This document shows positions 30,561 to 39,462 of a stretch of 46,383 nt of DNA, one piece after another; positions within the stretch are counted from its first letter, which is position 1; the number at the start of each line of letters is the position of its first letter. The position numbers and the translations under genes are program-made. Location: assembly GCF_001949145.1 (NCBI RefSeq), contig NW_019091646.1:240346-286728 (forward strand), in the 5' to 3' direction. The notes below the pieces were generated by a model. That model ran no database searches, was not told the origin of the DNA, and worked only from the letters and a program-made list of their open reading frames with translations. The DNA comes from Acanthaster planci (lineage: Eukaryota; Echinodermata; Asteroidea; Valvatida; Acanthasteridae).

Positions 30561-31070
30561 GCGGTAAATTAATTTTGGAATGTACCTGCGCGGTACAAAG
30601 CCTTCGATATGCAAATTCAAACGGCAATTACATCTGGCAGAATGCAAAATTACCCAACTTGCATGAACAAAATTAACCAGGATTTACTCCAGCATACAAT
30701 GGGCCAACCATCAAAAAGCTGGGATAGGACAGCAATTTCCACGAGGTGTGGCCCGACTTGGGCTTACACTGGGTTGCTGGAATAATGGGCAACTAATGAG
30801 CATTTTCAACAACCACTTAAAGCTATTTATGTCAAACGACAGAAATTAGTTAGTGCGAAATGGCTTTACTTAATTTGGCCCTTAATAATCTAGTGACTCC
30901 CCAGACAAACGAAGGGGTCAGGCCTTTCCTTTCGGCACATTCCCATAAGTGTCGTAAATAAAAATACAGTGCCTCAAAACAGAGGTCGATTTGCGGTCCC
31001 TGAATGAAATTCACGCCAAACGGGCTTGTTGCTGAATGAAGTTGGCAACATGACCGCCGCCAAACAGACC
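30561..31070. other. 3' noncoding region, probably of YR copy B
   Basis: No ORF with recognisable content. It lies downstream of the hydrolase stop codon. The left boundary of the YR element could not be fixed. Confidence 0.4.
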
Positions 31071-31615
31071 TCAGGTGGTGGTATTAAGGGGAGATGCAAC
31101 AGGCAAACAATGTGGCGCCAGGGCTTGGTAGAAGTTGTCGAGAATGAACGAACAACTATCATCAGTCAAATGAAATTCGTCCGCATGATATAACGCCGCG
31201 GACGACCACTGGATCTGGGGGTGCCAAATAACACCCCATTAGCGTTTCGAAATAATGAATGAACGTACGCGTTCAGCGAACGTCGCGTACGCTTGAGGGA
31301 ACTCTGCTTTAGGGCGTGCGGGCAAATTTGGCGGGGCAGTAACTCGGAATAAAGAATGACAGTATGCGGCAGTGCTTCTCTGGTCAAATTGATGCACTGC
31401 CGTGCTAGAATACTCAGTAAATGTTTGTGTACAAGCCCCAGGTCGTTGGCGCCAAACTGCAGGATGATGACGTCAGGTAAGATCGGAACTGCCGACCACG
31501 CTTTCAACAGTGATATAGGCCTGCCGATTAAGAAGCTTTCCCCACCCGAGCACACCAGCAATGACCCACACAGTTGGACTGGCAGGGGCCAATTCTCGCA
31601 AGAAAATCGGAACAA
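31071..31615 (-). pseudogene. SGNH-type hydrolase of YR copy B (frameshifted)
   Basis: The frame from 31615 contains LPDVIILQFGANDLGLVHK, the block III GxND motif of SGNH hydrolases, and TVILYSELLPRQ. Near 31200 the frame is lost; on the shifted frame ADEFHLTDDSCSFI supplies the C-terminal D-x-x-H block before a TGA at 31073-31071. The N-terminal GDS block is not visible. Members of this family cleave ester bonds; the role in transposition is unknown. Confidence 0.6.
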
Positions 31616-32028
31616 AACACGAGCAAAGTACTTAAGCTAATACAACAATTGGAAATAGCTGGGGGAATCCGAATGTAACGTCGGTAAGCCCCAGACTTCC
31701 AACGCCCCAAAATTTTAACATCATTTTCAGACACACCTGCCATAGCCGCAGACGTAAATCTGGCGTCGTAAAGCCCTATAAACTCAATGGCACGACGGAG
31801 TACCGCGACAAACTGGTAACGCGTGACAGGACGCCCATCGAAATGCGACAAATGTGACAAAATGGGCCCAGAAGGAGCCCGCCGCTCGGAGTTAGCGCGG
31901 GGCATAACTAACAAAATTGCTTTTGCAAAACAGACAGATTTTCTCTTTTCCAACCAAACGCCACGGCTGCTCAAGCAAAAGTGACCGGGAGTAACTCTCT
32001 CCAGTGCTACTAACATTTTCGAGGTCAC
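31528..32028 (-). pseudogene. Tyrosine recombinase with large internal deletion
   Basis: Residues about 1-55 equal the N-terminus of the copy A ORF. They are joined directly to a recombinase C-terminus: RPVTRYQFVAVLRRAIEFIG, ... VSENDVKILGRWKSGAYRRY-IR, with the nucleophilic Tyr in the last RYIR. The HxxR box that should precede SAA is missing (only RFTSAAMAG remains), so the enzyme is dead. The listed start is GTG; the first ATG is at 32016. Confidence 0.65.
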
Positions 32029-32199
32029 GCCAGTAACTAATTCGAGGCATTAAATCACCTTGCCAGCAACCGCAATTGAACACTACTGACCAACTTAGTG
32101 ACAAAAGCCTCCAATGTCACGCGGTAATAAATTATTTGAAGCTGCAATTTATTTTGCCTCAAATTGAATATAATTCAAAAATTTCTTCATTTTTTTCGA

Positions 32200-32494
32200 C
32201 GCTTTTTTTTTCGCGACTAATTTTGCATACTCAAACCGACTGGCAAAAGTTAGATCCCTTTACGTTTCTCAATCAATTTAAGAATTTTCTTCAGAATTTT
32301 TGGGCGGGGGTGGGAAGGGAGACGGATTTGGAGATTTTGCGAATTTTTCCAAATTATTTGACATTTCAAAGTTTTTTCGAATTTTTCGCTTTTCGATTTT
32401 TTCGAACTGTTTTGATTTTTCAAGGTTTGTGGAGTTTTTCGTATTCGGGGGGGGTTAGGTGTTTTGGTCCAGGACTCTCATTATCCTACTACTA
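32200..32494 (-). repeat. Polinton II right terminal inverted repeat
   Basis: Inverse of 15412-15690. It ends with GGTCCAGGACTCTC (32466) and CCTACTACTA (to 32494), which is also the outer end of the terminal repeats at 33494-33522 and, inverted, 33603-33640. After 32494 the sequence becomes PolB coding at once. Confidence 0.8.
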
Positions 32495-32850
32495 GCGTGG
32501 GCCGGACCGCGATACTTACCCGTCATGTGGCAGTGATCTCTGACTTTTCTAAACTTGATGGGTTTTTCAAAGCTCAGACAATAAAAGTCAGTAAAGCCTC
32601 TCTCGTTTTGAAAACCAAAGTCCATCTTTTAAACAACGGTTTTGGGCAACTGTGGTAATTTAAATTGGCGTTGATTATCTCTAGTGGGATAGATCCTTTT
32701 CTTGAAGATCCAGCAGTGCCGTTTTTGTCGTGTTGTTTTTTGTAGTTCTGATGTCCATAGAAGCGGTTTTGGATTTGCAAATATTTGGTTGATGTTGTCT
32801 CCTCGCGTGCTAATGAGTAGCAGCGTCTGGTTCTCTATAGGTTCTCTCAA
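32495..32850 (-). pseudogene. Polinton III PolB, N-proximal fragment
   Basis: Minus-strand sequence matches the middle of PolB: INQIFANPKPLLWTSELQK, FGFQNERGFTDF, then KFRKVRDHCHMTGKYRGPA, corresponding to 35350-35660 in copy I. It stops at the end of Polinton II's terminal repeat. The C-terminal remainder of a PolB in the same orientation resumes at 15410 on the other side of Polinton II, with about 900 bp missing between. Confidence 0.8.
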
Positions 32851-32854
32851 CCTT

Positions 32855-33144
32855 GACGACCGTTTTCGTGATGTGTGGATTGTAAAATCTTTGGGGGTTT
32901 TAATAGCCGGGTCTCTGAACAAAATCAAAACGCCTTTTAAGCTCTTGATCGTCTGATCGATGCTTATATTCCATAACGTGTCTGATCTATTAACCGCTTG
33001 TTTTTTTCCACGAATGTATCCGGTCGAATAGATAATAAACGGGCCCCTTGTGCTTGCTCCCCAATGCTTGGGCCAGGTCTCGATTGGTTACTACTTCGTA
33101 TTTAAAAGTCAAATCCGAAATTGAGTACTCGGCCGCGGTGTATG
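32855..33144 (-). pseudogene. Polinton III capsid-protein fragment
   Basis: Minus strand: TAAEYSISDLTFKYEVVTNR, YYLFDRIHSWKK, DTLWNISIDQTIKSLKGVLI and RDPAIKTPKDF match the middle of the major capsid protein (40080-40330 in copy I). The last two pieces are in one uninterrupted frame here, so the two frame breaks in copy I at this place are damage, not a feature of the gene. The fragment is wedged between a terminal repeat and PolB, so this element is rearranged. Confidence 0.8.
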
Positions 33145-33522
33145 ACTTGACTTGACATGTTTTTTTTTATAGATTGTTATTTATATATATAGGCCATTTA
33201 TTTAAGGCGGTTGTAAACATAGCGCATTTTGCTTTGAACAGAGCCCTGCTTTAAGTGGAAGTCACGAGTTCAGGCCGGGCAAGTCGAGACTTGTAGCGAC
33301 CGGAAAAGCAAGGGGAAGTCCCTTTTTTGTTTGAGAGTCACGTGGTAGGTTGTTTATGCAGTCAGTGCTGGCCGGCGCACGTCACGAGTTGTTGACGGAA
33401 AAGTGCACTGGGGTCGAAAGGTCAAGGTGAGTGAAGTGGGAAACCCCGGCGCGGGTGAGTGAAAGAGGGTGAAAGGGGGTGAATGGGGAGGTGGTCCAGA
33501 ACTCTCCTATCCCTACTACTAC
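33145..33522 (-). repeat. Polinton terminal repeat, left arm of head-to-head pair
   Basis: It is the inverse of 33603-33943 over about 350 bp with scattered differences and a few indels. Shared landmarks include ACATGTCAAGTCAAGTC, CCTTAAATAAATG, CAAGTCGAGACTTGCCCG, AGGGACTTCCCCTTGC, ACCCCCTTTCACCC and the outer end GTAGTAGTAGGG. It belongs to the rearranged Polinton III. Confidence 0.9.
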
Positions 33523-33602
33523 AGTTGAATCTGTATTGCAGTTCTGCTCTGGTGAATTGAGATTACTCGCATTTGTCACAATAAAGTGGTAAACCGGAAA
33601 GT
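33523..33602. other. 80-bp spacer between two head-to-head Polinton ends
   Basis: A short non-repeated sequence between the outermost bases of the two terminal repeats. It could be the host target between two insertions or remains of a joint. Confidence 0.7.
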
Positions 33603-33943
33603 GTAGTAGTAGGGAATAGCCGATTCTGGACCACACGCCCCTTTCACCCCCTTTCACCCACACGCGCCGGGGATTTCCACTTCACTGACCTTGAACTTTT
33701 GACCCCGGCGCACTTTTTGTTTAAACAACTCGTGACTAGCACCGGCCTGCACCAGCAATTACTCACTAACAAAAAAGGGACTTCCCCTTGCTACAAGTCG
33801 AGACTTGCCCGACCTGAACTCGTGACCGCTACTTAAAGCGTGGCTCTGTTCGAAGCAAAACACGCTATGTTTACAACCGCCTTAAATAAATGACCTATAT
33901 ATAAAAATAACAATATACAAAAAAAAACATGTCAAGTCAAGTC
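33603..33943 (+). repeat. Polinton I left terminal inverted repeat
   Basis: Right arm of the head-to-head pair. Starts GTAGTAGTAGGG and ends about 50 bp before the PolB ATG. Confidence 0.9.
33893..33906 (+). promoter_or_regulatory. TATA-type element upstream of PolB
   Basis: CCTATATATAAAAATAAC lies about 95 bp upstream of the PolB ATG at the inner end of the terminal repeat. The same word is conserved in the other arm (GGCCTATATATATAAATAAC read outward). Placement and conservation suggest a core promoter; there is no direct proof. Confidence 0.4.
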
Positions 33944-33992
33944 GATAGAAAAAAATGATAAAAATTTTCAAATCCTAATTATAAATAGAGAC

Positions 33993-36900
33993 ATGAGCAA
34001 CCCACAACACCGACCTCTACTAACGACCTTTAATCGATTTAAGAAGGCATTTTTAGAAGATTTTGTTAAGCGGTATAACATTCCATTACCGGCACCAAAA
34101 ACAACCCAAACCCGTAGATCTCATACAAAACCCGAGCTTATTGAAGCCATACGGACAGATCAAAAACAATTTAGGTATCTCCCGCGTCAGTCATATCGGC
34201 AGCTGTTGAAAACGGTACAAAAATATAATATTCCTTTTGCAAACAAAGACAGATATGTCAAACAGGACTTTATTGAAGCGATTAAAGCTTACACTCAGCC
34301 CGAGGAAATTGCGGAAGTCGACATTAGAAACGTCAGGGGCTTTCAGGGTAATTTTCGCAATTGGGAATTGATACCTCGTTTCTTTGAATACGATTTGATA
34401 CACTTTTTTGATTTTTACAAAACTTTCATCGAGAAAAAAGCTTTGGAAGAACTAAAAGAAATTGGTTCGTACAAATTGCAAACAAATATCAAAGTTCAGT
34501 TTAGATTGGAAAAACCTGAAAAAACTGAATTTGGCGTATTCCCCTTTCTNNNNNNNNNNNNNNNNNNNNNNNNNNNNNNGCAATCATAAACGTACAAAAT
34601 AAAGATCAAGAATGTATCCGATGGGTGTTGCGGGCAGCTTTAAAGTTATATTCAGACGACGTTAAAAGTCAGTTGGAAACAAGTCCAAAATATAAAATAC
34701 ATGACGAGCGAACATCGATTTACAGGTCAGAATCAGATGGTTTAAATTTTACAAACATAAGCTTTCCAACACCCATATCTCAGATCCCACGTATCGAATC
34801 GCAAAATAACTTGGCGATCAAAGTGTTTGGTTACACCAAAAAAGACGGTCTTTACATTCTTTACAAAAGCAAGCGTCCAGAAAAACCGATCAATTTACTT
34901 TATTTTAACAAAGGTGACGAAAATCACTACTGTTGGATTAAAAACTTTTCTAGGTTGACGAGTGATATCGATCATCACGAGCATAAGAAACACTGGTGTT
35001 TTAATTGCATGTGGCATTTCCAAACGGAAGAAAAGTTAACCAGACACAAAGAAGATTGTCAAGGATTAAACGTTCCCACATGTACGGTCGAGTTGCCCGC
35101 CAAAGGTGAGAATGTACTCAAGTTTAAAAATTACAAAAATAAACAAGACGCACCTTTCGTCATTTACGCCGATTTTGAGTCTGTTGTAGAAAAACTACCA
35201 CCGACAGATACAAACACTCTCAAAACACAGATTTACAAGCCTTGTGGCTAATCATACGCAGTTGTCAGATGCGACGGGATTTGTACTAGCCAAAAGACGT
35301 ACAGAGGTCAAGACGCGGCTGTTAATTTTGTAGGGTCACTTTCTCAGGAAACAGAGAATATCAACGAAACGTTTAAAAACAAAGCGAAGTTGATCTGGTC
35401 ACCCGAGTTACAAAAAATCTACGAAAATTGTAATCGCTGTTGGATCTGCGAAAAGTTGATAGATCGAGCGAAAGCGAACGAATCTCAATGCCAGTGTGAC
35501 ATTCCAAATGAACCAAAAACAAAAGCTGACAAAATTGATTTCTGTCATAAAAATGAAGCTGGGTTCAGAGAATCGGTATGTATGACGTGCAAAAAGCCCA
35601 TCAATAATTTTAGAAAGGTTAGGGATCATTGTCACGTGACGAGAAAGTACCAAGGCCCTGCGCACGCCAGTTGTAGTCTCAAGATAAGAATCGTGGCCAA
35701 TCAAACACCCATTCCGGTGATCTTACATAATTTAGAAAAATATGACGCACATTTAATCATGCAAGGTGCCCACAAATTTTACGGGAAATCAATCAAGTTG
35801 ATCGCTAAAAATACTGAAAAATTTCGTTTTCTTTTGGCCAACTCAGATTTTTAGACTCATTTCGTTTCATGGCGGCTTCGCTAGATCGGTTGGTTAAAAA
35901 TTGTTCACCCGATGATTTTAACTTATTACGCGAAAGGTTTCCAAATAACAGTCATTTATTGTTGGAAAAAGGAATTTATCCCTACGAATGTATCGATTCC
36001 TTGATCGATTTCAAGAAACAAAACTCCCGCCTATAGACGCTTTCTATAGCTCTCTGAAGCAGGGAGGAATAACCGAGCAAGAATACGCTCGTGCAGAGAC
36101 AGTATGGCAAGCCTTTGGCTGTAAAAAACTAGGCGACTACCACGACCTATACGTGGAAACGGACGTGTTATTGCTAGCGGCTGTTTTTGAGAACTTCCGT
36201 AAAGTCTGTAAACACTACGGCCTTGACCCAGCCAACTATTATACGTCACCGGGCCTGTCGTGGGATGCATTGTTAAAGCATTCGGGTATACAATTGGAAC
36301 TACTGACAGACATTGATAAGCACTTGTTCTTTGAAAGGGGAAAAAGAGGTGGTATTTCGAGTGTGGGTGCAAAGCGATATGCAAAGGCCAATATCCAGAA
36401 CTACCTGATTACGACCCAAATAAGCCAGAGTCACAGATCATGTACCTAGACGCAAATAATTTATACGGCTGGGCGATGAGCAAATATCTGCCTGTAGGGG
36501 AATTTACCTGGGAAACAGACTTAGAAAAATTTACTTACTATTTCATCCAAGAGTTGCGACTAACTGACGACTATGGTTACATGTTTGAGATTACTATGGA
36601 TTACCCGGAACGTCACCATGACAAACATAATGACTTTCCACTTGCACCCGAAAATATGTTGGTACCGAACGAATGGCTTTCGAGCTATCAACAAAATTTA
36701 ATTGGTAATGGCAAAGTTACCGAAGTGACCTCGGTAGACAAATCGTGGCCACTTTGGACACCAAACGAAAATATGTGTGCCATTATCGTACATTGCAAAA
36801 ATATCTCAAACTCGGGTTGTGGATCAAAGAAGTTCACCGAGTATGAAAATTTCGTCAAAAGCCGTGGGTGAAAAGCTATATTGACAAAAACACAAAATAG

Positions 36901-37735
36901 CGTAAATTGGCCAGGTCTAATTTTGAGAAAGACTTTTTCAAATTGATGAACAACTCGGTCTTTGGCAAGACGATGGAAAATGTCAGATATCGAATTGACG
37001 GTCATTTATTGAGGGACGTACAAGACGCAGACAAATACAGAAAATTAACTTATAAATCGAATTACAAATCGACGGTACCATTTGAGGAGTGCGAGCTTTC
37101 GTTTGTGGAGATGTACCGAACCAAAACAAAATTAAATAAGCCAATCTATTGCGGTGTAAGCGTGCTCGATATCTCCAAAACGTTGATGTACGATTTTTAT
37201 TACAACGAACCAAAAGCTAATTTTGGTGAGGGGGTACGCTTACTTTATACGGACACTGATTCTCTATTAGTTCAGATCGAGCGAGCATTCCTTGGTCGAC
37301 TACCTGAGTAAAAATCATTCATTATTTGACTTTAGTAATTACCCGCCCAATCATCAACTTTACAGCACCAAAAATAAAAAAGTCATTGGCAAAATGAAAG
37401 ACGAATTTGGTGGCAAAACAATTTTAGAAGCCGTTTGCATCAGACCAAAAATGTATTTGATTCTGACGGTCGATCAACGTTTAAAGAAGGCGAAAGGGGT
37501 CACAAAAGTAGTAACCGAGAAACGGTTAACCCACGAGATGTATAAAAGCTGCCTATTTGACCGGGTTTCTTATTTCAATAAACAGCAATTATTTAGATCA
37601 GATAAACATCGGATGTCTACTCTGTCGCAAAACAAACTAAGCCTCTCGCCGTTTGACACAAAGCGCTACATATTATCAAATGGAATCGATACGTTAGCTT
37701 ACGGGCATAAGCGAATCGAAGCGAACCTAAGCTAA
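33993..37735 (+). pseudogene. Protein-primed DNA polymerase (PolB), Polinton I
   Basis: A gene of about 1,240 codons starting MSNPQHRPLLTTFNRF. Landmarks: N-terminal helical region, Cys/His cluster (YCWIKNFSRLTS, WCFNCMWHF), exonuclease motif YADFESVVE at about 35165, Cys pairs CWIC and CMTC, motif A region LDANNLYGWAMSKYLP at 36443, motif B region FKLMNNSVFGKTMENVRY at 36935, motif C YTDTDSLLV at 37247, KVIGKMKDEFGG at 37380. Breaks: 30-bp gap at 34550; in-frame TAA at 35249; further frame breaks near 35845, 36005, 36395 and 36780; stops near 36845 and 36898; a frameshift near 37288. It ends overlapping by 4 bp the 3' end of the convergent integrase. The catalytic residues remain legible, so decay is fairly recent. 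Confidence 0.9.
34550..34579. other. Assembly gap (30 N) within PolB
   Basis: A run of N interrupts the N-terminal PolB frame. Confidence 0.99.
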
Positions 37736-38749
37736 TTCGGTAATTCGGTGTCTTCGGGTACTACCTGAAGCTCCTCTTTGACAAAACTCCTATTTGGTCC
37801 GTTTAATAAATAGTACAAAGTTGGGCCCGTTTTTATCCGCTTGCCTTTCACTCGTTTAAATTGACTCGTGCGCTTTTCAATTTGGTAAACGTCCACGGAC
37901 CAGACCGGATCTGTCGCCCTTCTGACGGTGCCGCCCTCTTGCTCACCCGGGTAATAGAGATACCTAAGGACCACGTCTGGAGGAAGTTCTCTTTGACACT
38001 CGCTTCGCTCGCTCACAGGTGCACTCGGTGTTTGGCTCGCTACGCTCGCTAATTTTATAGCTTCTGCAGGAACGGCATCGATTAAATGCGTTTTTTCCTC
38101 GTTTAACGATTTCACGACCTGGGGCAAACGTTCTACCCATTCAACATTTCACTCACCCACGTTTAACATCTCTTGAGCGTATTGATGACCGAATAAACGC
38201 TCGATTACGGTGCGGTTAAACCTTTCCACGATTCCTTGAGATCGATGTACCACAGGTTCCCCAACTTGAATTTTCACCCCGTGTTTAACCATTAACTTTT
38301 TGAACTCGCCTTTGAATTCAGATCCCGAGTCTACCATTACGAATTTGGGCCAGGTCAGAGGTGATCGCTCGTAAATTTTCCCGGTCGCTTCGCTCACTTG
38401 CTCGGCGGTTTTACTGGTCAACGGTTCGGCTTCTTTATACCGGGAACCCACGTCTACCACGGTTAAAGCGTACTTAAACGTTAACGCGGTCCCAGGGTAA
38501 ATAAGTAAGTAAATAAAGTAAAATAAAATGATGCGCGTAACTAGGTTTGACCGATTCTGATTGCAACATTGTAGGTCTGGGTACGTAATGTGGTGCGGGT
38601 AAATACACTTGCCAAACGGCCTGCTTTTTTAGCCAGTTTCTGATAACTGATTTGTCAGCACCGGTCTGTTTGTGTAGATGATCTACCGCGCTTTCTCCTC
38701 GCCAGTAACCCTGTGGGCTGTAAAATAGTTTTTTTAAAGTTTGGTCCAT
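37732..38749 (-). pseudogene. Polinton integrase, copy I
   Basis: An rve-superfamily integrase. ATG at 38749 after CTTATTTTAAA. N-terminal part SPQGYWRGESAVDHLHKQTG and WQVYLPAPHYVPRP; the first catalytic Asp segment is replaced by a TTTACTTACTTATTT-type microsatellite at about 38495-38520, which also shifts the frame. Then SRYKEAEPLTSKTAEQVSEA, second Asp in VMVDSGSEFKGEF, and HRSQGIVERFNRT with the Glu. A stop lies near 38147 before NVEWVERLPQVV, and the C-terminal part (37732-38127) is open. Where copy II has the nuclear-localisation word PKRRKV this copy has SERSECQRE, encoded by a GAGCGAAGCGAG-type sequence. Confidence 0.85.
37996..38051. repeat. GCGAGCGAAGCGAGC-type words (two) in integrase
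   Basis: ACTCGCTTCGCTCGCTC (37997-38014) and GGCTCGCTACGCTCGCT (38033-38050) are, on the minus strand, variants of GCGAGCGAAGCGAGC. A third, diverged one lies at 38383-38405. Confidence 0.8.
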
Positions 38750-38759
38750 TTAAAATAAG

Positions 38760-39179
38760 TCATGCAAATCGATAAGCTAAGAAACCGACCAAGGCCGTCC
38801 CGGATATAATCCAAACAAACTCGCGAATCTTTTGGTCTTCGGAAGGCTCGTAAAAATCGGACAATTTAGGCTCTGGCGGTAACGGCGTGATACTCTTACC
38901 GGTCAATTCCGAATAAGCTCGTAAGGCTTCGTCTACGTTTACAAATGTCTGCTGACTCGCGCGTTCATGTCGCATTCGTTCGTTTAAAAAGTCTAGCATG
39001 TGTACGCAGTTTTGTTCCCACTCTTGTTTTGCTTGCGCCAATTGCTCCAACGCGAGGTCATGACGCTTTCGTTCTTCGTCGACTTTACTTTTTGATAAAC
39101 TGCTAAATAAAAAATTTGAGCCCGTGAATGCCAAGGCGTTAACTATCGCTCCTCCAACCATCATTAAAGCACTAGCCAT
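38760..39179 (-). CDS. Polinton protein with two terminal membrane segments
   Basis: Intact, 139 residues, ATG at 39179 after CCTTATTTTAAAA. A hydrophobic N-terminus (ALMMVGGAIVNALAFTGSNF) is followed by a long charged helix, probably coiled coil (VDEERKRHDLALEQLAQAKQ, FLNERMRHERASQQTF), DEALRAYSELTGK, an acidic linker (PPEPKLSDFYEPSEDQK) and a C-terminal membrane segment (FVWIISGTALVGFLAYRF). The C-terminal half is conserved in Polinton II. Lying between integrase and capsid genes and being intact, it is a good candidate for a virion-membrane or assembly protein, but no function is known to me. Confidence 0.8.
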   Translation of the reverse strand: MASALMMVGGAIVNALAFTGSNFLFSSLSKSKVDEERKRHDLALEQLAQAKQEWEQNCVHMLDFLNERMRHERASQQTFVNVDEALRAYSELTGKSITPLPPEPKLSDFYEPSEDQKIREFVWIISGTALVGFLAYRFA

Positions 39180-39206
39180 TTTTAAAATAAGGTTAAATTA
39201 AATTAA
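39180..39206. promoter_or_regulatory. Divergent start region with TTATTTTAAA motif
   Basis: Only 27 bp separate two divergent ATGs (39179 minus and 39207 plus). The minus gene has CCTTATTTTAAAA directly before its ATG. The same TTATTTTAAA word stands before the ATG at 38749 and, slightly further upstream, at 43534; related words precede 46211 (TCTTTTAAAATAA) and 25400 (CTTTATTTAAA). Confidence 0.4.
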
Positions 39207-39458
39207 ATGAATAGTCAAGTTAAAGATCAACCGTCGGAGATCAATAATAAATTAATCGAGATTCAAACCGACCAAACAGAAATTCAGCAGATGCTGGGCG
39301 ACATGAGTGCCGATATAGATCACGTCGGTAATATGGTTTTAGAGTCCCAGAGTGAAACGTTTAGAAGGTCAAGTAAACTAATGGAATACGAAGAACTGTT
39401 TTTTACGGTCGGTGTATCCTTAATTGCATTTTCTTTTCTTTTTAAAATATTTCAGTAA
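39207..39458 (+). CDS. Small coiled-coil protein with C-terminal membrane anchor
   Basis: Intact, 83 residues: a helical, Gln/Glu/Asp-rich N-terminus (EIQTDQTEIQQMLGDMSADI), then SKLMEYEEL and a membrane segment (FTVGVSLIAFSFLFKIF). It is absent from Polinton II because of a deletion. Unknown function; the position directly before the capsid gene and the tail anchor suggest a role in assembly. Confidence 0.65.
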   Translation: MNSQVKDQPSEINNKLIEIQTDQTEIQQMLGDMSADIDHVGNMVLESQSETFRRSSKLMEYEELFFTVGVSLIAFSFLFKIFQ

Positions 39459-39462
39459 AATA

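Larger units (their letters stand above)
31071..32168 (-). mobile_element. Tyrosine-recombinase element, copy B (deleted), with SGNH hydrolase
   Basis: The minus strand encodes the start of the YR ORF (shared with copy A), a recombinase C-terminus and an SGNH-hydrolase ORF. The right boundary (about 32168) is the same sequence as at 1055 in copy A. The element sits inside Polinton II, between PolB and the terminal repeat. YR plus SGNH hydrolase is a known combination in vertebrate and invertebrate Ngaro-type retroelements; no RT is present here because of the internal deletion. Confidence 0.65.
15412..32494 (-). mobile_element. Polinton II (Maverick/adintovirus-like), near full length, decayed
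   Basis: Terminal inverted repeats at 15412-15690 and about 32200-32494 enclose the full gene set in the order opposite to Polinton I: Cys-ladder, unknown, TFIIB-like, spike-like, PPAY protein and myristoylated-type protein on the plus strand; then coiled-coil protein, small membrane genes, nuclease-like protein, ATPase and capsid protein on the minus strand; membrane-protein fragment and integrase on the plus strand; PolB on the minus strand. Most genes have stops and frameshifts. YR copy B and a tandem-repeat array are inserted between PolB and the right terminal repeat. The element lies between two parts of another PolB gene. Confidence 0.85.

Noticed and set aside
36031-36384. 117-codon minus-strand ORF
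   Set aside because: It is antisense to conserved PolB coding sequence, without recognisable content.
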